DNA of 64,000 nt from Burkholderia stabilis (GTDB lineage: Bacteria > Pseudomonadota > Gammaproteobacteria > Burkholderiales > Burkholderiaceae): NCBI RefSeq assembly GCF_001742165.1, contig NZ_CP016442.1:3596001-3660000 (forward strand), given 5' to 3'. Below the pieces are notes generated by a model. It was not told the origin of the DNA, ran no database searches, and was given only the letters and a program-made list of their open reading frames with translations. Shown one piece after another: positions 60,219 through 64,000 of the stretch. Numbering within the stretch: the first letter of the stretch is position 1; every line of letters begins with the position of its first letter. A program made the translations under genes and the position numbers.

Positions 60219-60288
60219 ATACGGCATGTCGCCGACGTCGATCGATGAGATGACGGTCGACGACATGCTCTGGTGGTTGACGGATTGA
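60157..60288 (+). CDS. Frameshift extension of the tail assembly chaperone (E' part)
   Basis: After a +1 (or -2) shift at TTTC (60153-60156) reading would continue DPYAKLDRKTLKALANRLVREYG and end MTVDDMLWWLTD, 43 more residues, giving a product of about 123. The end resembles the gpE' part of known E/E' pairs. This frame has no good ribosome binding site of its own. The +1 shift lets tRNA-Phe move from UUU to UUC with the slow CGA codon next, as in known +1 sites. Confidence 0.65.
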   Translation, partial: DPYAKLDRKTLKALANRLVREYGMSPTSIDEMTVDDMLWWLTD

Positions 60289-60298
60289 GAGGGCCGGG

Positions 60299-62740
60299 AT
60301 GGCGAAAGACTTAGCACTTGGCATCGTGATCGGCGGCGCCGTCTCGGCGACGTTCGGCAAGGCGATCACCGACACGTCGTCGAAGATTGACGCGATGAAG
60401 AAGCGGGCGAACGACTCGCGGCTCTGGCAGCGCCAGATCGGCGAGACGATGCGCCTGCAGGACGAGTTCCGTCGCCTTCATTTGGCGGGCGACAGCGCGG
60501 CGGACGGCATTCGCCGCAAGCTCGACAGCAATTTGAAATCGCTGCGAGATGCCGGCATCGAGGTTGGCCGGCTCGATCGTGCGTATGCACAGCTCGGACG
60601 AACCGCTCGCGGGCTGGATCTGAAGGTGGCAGGCCGCGAGCGGCTCGCGGCTGGCCAAGAGGCTGGTCGTGGCGTGATCGGCGATGCGATGAAGCTGACG
60701 GCAGCGGTCGCGGTGCCGGCGACGATTTCGGCGAACTATCAGGCGATCATTCGCGACATTGCGATCAAGGCCGGCATTGCGCGCACGCAGGAAGAGGCCG
60801 CGATGGCGACGCGGATCAGGCGTGACGCCGGGGCGAACGGTATCGGCCGCAACGAGCTGGCGGACGCCGTCAACCAGATGGTCGCGGGCGGTATGGATCT
60901 GGATCGCGCGCTCAACTTCGCGCCGCTGGTCGCGAAGTTCTCCATCGGCCAAGGCGCGACGACGGTCGAAACCGCGAAGATGATCCAAGCGCTGCAGCAG
61001 AACGCGGAGATCGTCGATCCGAAGCAGATGTCGAAGGCGCTCGAAGCGATCGCGTATCTCGGCAAAGAAGGGTCGTTCGAGTCGGTCGACATGGCGCGTT
61101 GGTTCCCGGTGCTACTCGCCGAGATGAAGAAGATCGGCATCACGGGGCAGGACTCGGTGACGCAGCTCGGGGCAATGCTCCAGGTGCAGATGAAGACCGC
61201 CGGCAGTTCGGACGAGGCGGCGAACAACCTGAAAAACTGGTTTTCGAAGATCGGTTCGGGTGAGACCGAACGCAATTACGCGAAGGCCGGTGTCGATTAT
61301 CAGGCCAAGATGCGCGAGGCGATCGGCAAGGGCTGGTCGACGCTGGAGGCGTCTTTCGTGCTCGCCCGCGCGTACATCGAGCGTGTCGATCCGGCCAAGG
61401 CAAAGCAGCTCGCAGCTGCGGCGAAGCAGTTCAATTCGGAGATGGACCCCGCCAAGCGTCAGGCTCAGATGGCCGCGTTCGCCGAGACGATGAAGACCGG
61501 CGACCTGTTCAACGACATGCAGGTCAAGGCGGCGCTGACGGCATACATGCAGAACGCGGAGCTGTATTCGAACCTGAAGCGCAACGCGCAGCAGGCGAGC
61601 GGCGAGATTCAGAAGGATCTGGAGGCGCGTCGCGAGACATCCAAACAGATCTGGAGCGAGGTCGGGCAGCGATGGGACGACGCGATGCGCAGCATTGGCG
61701 ACGCCCTGCGGCCGATCACGGATCGCGTTGGCGAGGCGGCAAAGGGGGGCGGGAGCGGTATCCAGTCCGCAGCAGACAGCGCTCCGAAGGCGACAGCCGC
61801 TGTCGTCGGCATCGCCGGCACGGTGCTCGCAGTGCGCGGAGCAAAGGCACTTTGGGGCATCGGTCGCGGCTTGTTCGATATCGCGCGCGGGACGGTGCTG
61901 GCGCGTGGTGGTCGAGGGGTTGCAGGGCGTGCCGGTGGTGCGGGTGGCGTCGTCGGGCGCGCACTGGATGCAGTCGGTGGGGCTGCGAGCGCCGCTAGTG
62001 GCGTCCAGCGCGTGTTTGTCGTGAACATGCCCGGTGGGGGCGTCGATGCGGGTGGGCTTGGCGATCTGATGGGCGGTGGGCGTGCAGGACGCGCCGCGCG
62101 TCGCGCGGCAGCTCGGGCGGGGCGGCTCGGGAGGATCGGGCGGGTCGTCAACGCGGGACGTGCGCTCTTCGGTCGGGTTGCGCCGTGGGCAGGAAAGCTG
62201 GCCGTCGCGGGGACCGTCCTGAAGTTCGGCCTTGCGGCTCGCGAAGCATACGCCGTCGCGTCGAGCACCGATACGAACGATCGGAAGGCCACACGGTTCG
62301 CTGGCATCGCCGGCAGTCTCGCGGGTGGCGTGATCGGCGCGAAGGTCGGGGCGACGATCGGAGCGCTCGGCGGGCCGATCGGATCGGCTGTCGTCGGCGT
62401 GCTTGGCGGGGCACTCGGGACGTTCGTTGGCGACAAGGCACTGAGCGGCATCGCGAGCAAGTTCTTGGGCCAGAAGCCCGACGAGACGCCCGCGAATGCC
62501 GAGGCGGTCGCCAAGGCAGCGAAGGCAGCGGAAAGTCCGGCGGCAGATGCCCGGTTCGGGCCGCGTATCGACCAGACGAACACGTTCGCGCCGGTCTTCA
62601 ACGTGAAGATCGAGGCGAGCGATACCGACATGGCTAACAAGTTTCTCCAACAGGTCAGTCCGCAGCTGACGCGGATGATGGAGGAGCAGCAGCGCAAGGC
62701 GAACAGTCGAACCGCAATGTTCGACGCGCCGCATATGTAA
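60299..62740 (+). CDS. Tail tape measure protein
   Basis: An 813-residue protein that sets tail length. N-terminal helices (SSKIDAMKKRANDSRLWQRQIGETMRLQDEFRRLH) are followed by the TP901-type region (IIRDIAIKAGIARTQEEAAMATRIRRDAGANGIGRNELADAVNQM). Hydrophobic, Gly/Ala-rich segments come after residue 500 (AAVVGIAGTVLAVRGAKALWG; GSLAGGVIGAKVGATIGALGG), likely membrane-active at DNA injection. Placed directly after the E/E' genes as usual. Confidence 0.92.
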   Translation: MAKDLALGIVIGGAVSATFGKAITDTSSKIDAMKKRANDSRLWQRQIGETMRLQDEFRRLHLAGDSAADGIRRKLDSNLKSLRDAGIEVGRLDRAYAQLGRTARGLDLKVAGRERLAAGQEAGRGVIGDAMKLTAAVAVPATISANYQAIIRDIAIKAGIARTQEEAAMATRIRRDAGANGIGRNELADAVNQMVAGGMDLDRALNFAPLVAKFSIGQGATTVETAKMIQALQQNAEIVDPKQMSKALEAIAYLGKEGSFESVDMARWFPVLLAEMKKIGITGQDSVTQLGAMLQVQMKTAGSSDEAANNLKNWFSKIGSGETERNYAKAGVDYQAKMREAIGKGWSTLEASFVLARAYIERVDPAKAKQLAAAAKQFNSEMDPAKRQAQMAAFAETMKTGDLFNDMQVKAALTAYMQNAELYSNLKRNAQQASGEIQKDLEARRETSKQIWSEVGQRWDDAMRSIGDALRPITDRVGEAAKGGGSGIQSAADSAPKATAAVVGIAGTVLAVRGAKALWGIGRGLFDIARGTVLARGGRGVAGRAGGAGGVVGRALDAVGGAASAASGVQRVFVVNMPGGGVDAGGLGDLMGGGRAGRAARRAAARAGRLGRIGRVVNAGRALFGRVAPWAGKLAVAGTVLKFGLAAREAYAVASSTDTNDRKATRFAGIAGSLAGGVIGAKVGATIGALGGPIGSAVVGVLGGALGTFVGDKALSGIASKFLGQKPDETPANAEAVAKAAKAAESPAADARFGPRIDQTNTFAPVFNVKIEASDTDMANKFLQQVSPQLTRMMEEQQRKANSRTAMFDAPHM

Positions 62741-62750
62741 GGGAGGCGCT

Positions 62751-63629
62751 ATGGATGTGTTTCGACAGATCTCGGGAGCAGCAACGCAGGCGGGGATCGC
62801 GACGGAGCGCGTGCGGCAGATGGTTCGCATATTCGATCGAAACCGCGCGGCGAGCATGGCGACGGTCGACATGCTGCAACGTCTCGCAACCGGCAATCTG
62901 AGCAGCGCGGCCGAGCTGCTGACAGGCGCGACAAGCGCGCTGTCGGTGGCGTCGGACCTGTTTCCGCAGGTCGGCGCTGTCGTGCGTAGCTTCAACGCGA
63001 CGCAGGCGTCGATCGGCTCGATTCTGAAAGCCGTCGACGGATCGAATTTCCCCCTTGTGCGGGCTGCCGCCGACAGCGTCAAGTCTGCATTGGGCGGGGC
63101 GTGGAATCAGTTCAACGCGGCGGTGGGTCTGAAGGACTCGGCGGTGATGGACGTGATCAAGTCGACGGGCGTCGGCTCGATGCTGTCGGGTCTGATCGAC
63201 GGTGCGTCGTCGAGCACGCCGCACCTGATGTCGATGACGACGGATGCCGGCGACGCATTCCATTTCAACCTGTCGACGGCTGCTCACGACAAGTTGCGAC
63301 GAGCGACGCGATATCGCGTGGCGTCTCAGGAGCGCTTGAATCGCCAGGAGGCGCTGCAACCGGTCAGCGAAGGGGGCGAGACGATCACGCTGTCGGGCGT
63401 CGTGTTCCCGTCGCTTGGGGCCGGTACGAAGCAGATCAACCGGCTGCGTGCCATCGGCGGCAGGATGAAGCCCGTGCAGCTCACGACGGGCGATGGCGAA
63501 GTGCTCGGCCGCTGGCTGTTGCAGGCGATCGAGGAGGAGCAGGACGCGCTGCTCGCGGACGGCTTGCCGCGCAAGCAAACATTCTCGGTGGAGTTCGGAC
63601 GCTATGGCGAAGACTTTAAGAACGTCTGA
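62751..63629 (+). CDS. Tail protein U-like with N-terminal extension
   Basis: A 292-residue protein. Its C-terminal part (about 150-292) fits P2 gpU: ATRYRVASQERLNRQEALQPVSEGGETITLSGVVFPSL and GRWLLQAIEEEQDALLADGLPRKQTFSVEFGRYGED. The first 145 residues are an Ala/Ser-rich helical extension (SSAAELLTGATSALSVASDLF), not present in classical gpU. It acts at tail completion or baseplate. The X-like gene starts inside its end. Confidence 0.88.
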   Translation: MDVFRQISGAATQAGIATERVRQMVRIFDRNRAASMATVDMLQRLATGNLSSAAELLTGATSALSVASDLFPQVGAVVRSFNATQASIGSILKAVDGSNFPLVRAAADSVKSALGGAWNQFNAAVGLKDSAVMDVIKSTGVGSMLSGLIDGASSSTPHLMSMTTDAGDAFHFNLSTAAHDKLRRATRYRVASQERLNRQEALQPVSEGGETITLSGVVFPSLGAGTKQINRLRAIGGRMKPVQLTTGDGEVLGRWLLQAIEEEQDALLADGLPRKQTFSVEFGRYGEDFKNV

Positions 63630-63810
63630 CGGTGACGTGCTCGACACGCTTTGCTATCGCTTTTACGGAGCGCTGCAGGGAACGGTCGAGGCCGTGTACG
63701 AGGCGAATCCGGGGCTGGCGAATCGGTCGCAGCCGTTCCCGGCCGGCATCGAGATCCTGATGCCGGATCTCGATGCGCCACGTGCCGAGTCAGTCCAGCT
63801 CTGGACATAG
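63604..63810 (+). CDS. Tail protein X-like (LysM)
   Basis: A 68-residue P2 gpX-like protein with a LysM fold: TSDGDVLDTLCYRFYGALQGTVEAVYEANPGLANRSQPFPAGIEILMPD. It overlaps the U-like gene by 26 bases. Likely anchors to peptidoglycan or the baseplate hub. Confidence 0.92.
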   Translation: MAKTLRTSDGDVLDTLCYRFYGALQGTVEAVYEANPGLANRSQPFPAGIEILMPDLDAPRAESVQLWT

Positions 63811-63819
63811 TGAGGTGCG

Positions 63820-64000
63820 ATGGAAGCGATTTTTCAGATCGTCGCGAACGGGGCCGACGTAACCAAGGTCATTCAGGACCGAGTGCTTGAGATCCGGTCG
63901 ATGGACAAACCCGGTCTAGACGCGGACGAGTGCACGATCACGCTCGACGATCGCGACGGCCGCATCGAGTTTCCGCCGAAAGGCGCGACGTTGAAGGTGT
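63820..64000 (+). CDS. Late control/baseplate hub protein (P2 gpD-like), partial
   Basis: The first 60 residues only; the gene runs past the window end. It reads MEAIFQIVANGADVTKVIQDR, then RSMDKPGLDADECTITLDDRDGRIEFPPKGA, the start of the P2 gpD family, which forms the hub that carries spike V. GAGGTGCG precedes the ATG at 63820. Order U-X-D is that of P2. Confidence 0.9.
   Translation, partial: MEAIFQIVANGADVTKVIQDRVLEIRSMDKPGLDADECTITLDDRDGRIEFPPKGATLKV

Larger units (their letters stand above)
29860..64000. mobile_element. Prophage with lambda-like head and P2-like contractile tail genes (right end outside)
   Basis: From the integrase onward nearly every gene is of phage type: integrase, lambda-style repressor switch, replication, terminase, head and contractile tail genes in a consistent order. 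Regulatory and accessory genes here are richer in A+T than the host part. The left boundary is taken at tRNA-Arg; the attachment core cannot be defined because the right end lies past 64,000. Lysis genes are not in the window. The structural module reads intact, so the prophage may be functional. Confidence 0.93.

Noticed and set aside
61112..63082. 656-residue open frame opposite tape measure and U-like genes
   Set aside because: Antisense to two recognised tail genes; Cys/Arg/His-rich shadow composition.

Overview
The window looks like a chromosome segment of a Burkholderia species (high G+C; Burkholderia-type nadE-glnB pair, OmpC-like porin, ecotin, OmpR/EnvZ-type pair with a CpxP-like partner). 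All taxonomic and functional statements come from reading the sequence and recalling families; no database search was run.

Host part (1 to about 29,860). Ordinary chromosomal genes in short operons: a GIY-YIG protein and a FemAB/GNAT-like acyltransferase; NAD+ synthetase (nadE) with PII (glnB); a porin and a LysR regulator; a GNAT acetyltransferase; a complete cationic amino-acid ABC importer (binding protein, two permeases, ATPase); a pirin-like protein that has lost most metal ligands; a Spy/CpxP-like periplasmic protein divergent from an OmpR-family two-component system, with tandem GTAACCC sites between them; a NitT/TauT-type ABC permease/ATPase pair; two tandem paralogous lipoproteins; otsA and an AAA ATPase; an MFS exporter; small secreted proteins; ecotin; a TetR/SDR divergent pair; and a beta-helix lipoprotein. 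An initiator tRNA-Met and a tRNA-Arg(CCT) close this part.

Prophage part (about 29,860 to beyond 64,000). A tyrosine integrase follows tRNA-Arg. A leftward operon carries ParB-fold proteins, small unknowns, a helix-turn-helix protein and a D12-class adenine methylase. A LexA/CI-type self-cleaving repressor sits between two operator clusters, one over the leftward promoter and one at the rightward early region, so the switch resembles lambda OL/OR. Rightward genes are a Cro/YdaS-like protein, a CII-like regulator, a toprim/VapE-type replication protein, a possible replication origin, and a zinc-finger protein in the position of a Q antiterminator. A RelA/SpoT-domain gene follows as a lower-G+C 'moron' between two near-identical terminators.

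The late operon is mosaic. The head module is lambda-like (small and large terminase, gpW-like joiner, portal, ClpP-like protease, decoration protein, capsid). The tail is P2-like and contractile (spike V, W, J, I, fibre, fibre assembly, sheath, tube, frameshifted chaperone, tape measure, U, X, start of D). No lysis genes lie inside the window.

Most interesting points: the RelA/SpoT moron; a recurring palindrome AAAGTAACTTT scattered through the prophage, often at gene ends beside intrinsic terminators; the ParB-domain plus methylase cassette; the iteron/hairpin region behind the primase; and a probable +1 frameshift in the tail chaperone gene.
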